From Lactuca virosa (Eukaryota; Streptophyta; Magnoliopsida; Asterales; Asteraceae), in the NCBI GenBank assembly GCA_928212115.1, contig CAKMRJ010005412.1, forward strand, positions 259,158,997 to 259,222,996: 64,000 bases of DNA. The letters are read 5' to 3'. A model generated the notes under the pieces. That model did no database searches. It was not told the origin of the DNA and saw nothing but the letters and a program-made list of their open reading frames with translations. This document shows, piece after piece, positions 63,518-64,000 of the stretch. Position 1 is the first letter of the stretch. Every line of letters begins with the position of its first letter. The translations under genes were made by a program, and so were the position numbers.

Positions 63518-63530
63518 TATAAATATATAT
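63518..63530 (-). promoter_or_regulatory. TATA box of the J-protein gene
   Basis: The minus strand reads ATATATATTTATA about 220 bp upstream of the ATG, leaving a 5' UTR of roughly 190 bases. Confidence 0.5.
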
Positions 63531-63675
63531 GTCAAGTTGCAGAAGAGAAGAGTGTACATAAAGGTTGCAATTTGTGTAGGATTAGGGCTGTTGGATTGGA
63601 ATAGATCAACGGTTTGCGTTGATTTCGGGGGTTTAGATATTTTTGGGGTGTAATTGCGTGGGCCCCTTTCTCTCG

Positions 63676-63685
63676 AGAAACTTCT
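63676..63685 (-). promoter_or_regulatory. Possible heat-shock element
   Basis: AGAAACTTCT is a perfect inverted pair of nGAAn pentamers about 150 bp upstream of the TATA box. Three units are usual for strong binding; only two are clear here. Confidence 0.3.
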
Positions 63686-63689
63686 GTTT

Positions 63690-64000
63690 TCACCGAGTTT
63701 AATTTAATTGTATGGAAAAGGTTGGAAGTTGGTGTAGGGCCATTTAAAGTGATTGACATGAATGTTGAATTCCTAGGTTGATAGGAGACACTAATTTATT
63801 AGTTGTTTTTTATTTTGAAATGAAACGATGATTAGAATACTTGAAGTATGATCCTGGTGAATCATCTGATGATGTATTTAGATATCAGATTTAATTGTTT
63901 AATAATAAAACACAGAACTTTCAAAGATTATAATTGGTATATATCAATTGTTGCTTTTTTTAGAATTCTTAAATTTTTAATCAAATTGAACAACCAAATT
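63690..64000. other. Distal upstream region of the J-protein gene
   Basis: AT-rich, no ORF or element recognised up to the window edge. Confidence 0.5.

Overview
The window is plant nuclear DNA dominated by nested LTR retrotransposons. The mix of element families, the dense CTCGNCGAG motif in gypsy LTRs and the general sequence texture suggest Asteraceae, most likely lettuce (Lactuca). That assignment is my recognition, not a search result. I support only one host gene: a five-exon DnaJ/Hsp40 J-protein on the minus strand at 61822-63298.

Layout. 1-4446: 5' part (LTR, PBS, broken gag and protease) of a minus-strand Ty3/gypsy element (gypsy A), inserted into the RNase H region of a minus-strand Ty1/copia element (copia A). 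Copia A runs from 4447 to 24466 and is split by a 14.9 kb plus-strand Athila-type gypsy element (6021-20964; LTRs 6021-7585 and 19408-20964; 5-bp target duplication). The Athila reverse transcriptase is itself split by a 2.1 kb solo LTR (10905-13030) with a perfect 5-bp target duplication. 24467-33295: LTR D, a decayed minus-strand copia B with its 5' LTR, and LTR C. 33296-39280: AT-rich DNA with a chain of fold-back (MITE-like) elements, each embedded in (TA)n microsatellite. 39281-54448: a minus-strand chromodomain gypsy element (gypsy B), interrupted by a 10-N gap at 41974-41983. 54449-55599: copia leader and LTR fragment E. 55600-56300: LTR F. 56301-56956: GC-rich LTR G with a PBS-like site, followed by about 4 kb of non-coding, probably leader-like sequence. 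60958-61180: a small TIR MITE. 61822-63298: the J-protein gene and its promoter.

The most consequential observation is structural. The about 5.7 kb before the N gap (36263-41973) is repeated after it (41984-47669), with mostly small indels. The first base after the gap matches 36263 and the last base before it matches 47669. This is the pattern of two overlapping contig ends that were scaffolded instead of merged, so gypsy B and the MITE chain probably exist once. 

The most interesting biological patterns are two. First, serial insertion of fold-back elements into (TA)n tracts. Second, several unrelated LTR families carry short CpG-rich dyads just upstream of their apparent TATA boxes, some with arm changes that preserve pairing. 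No retroelement reading frame here is intact; breaks are described, not repaired.
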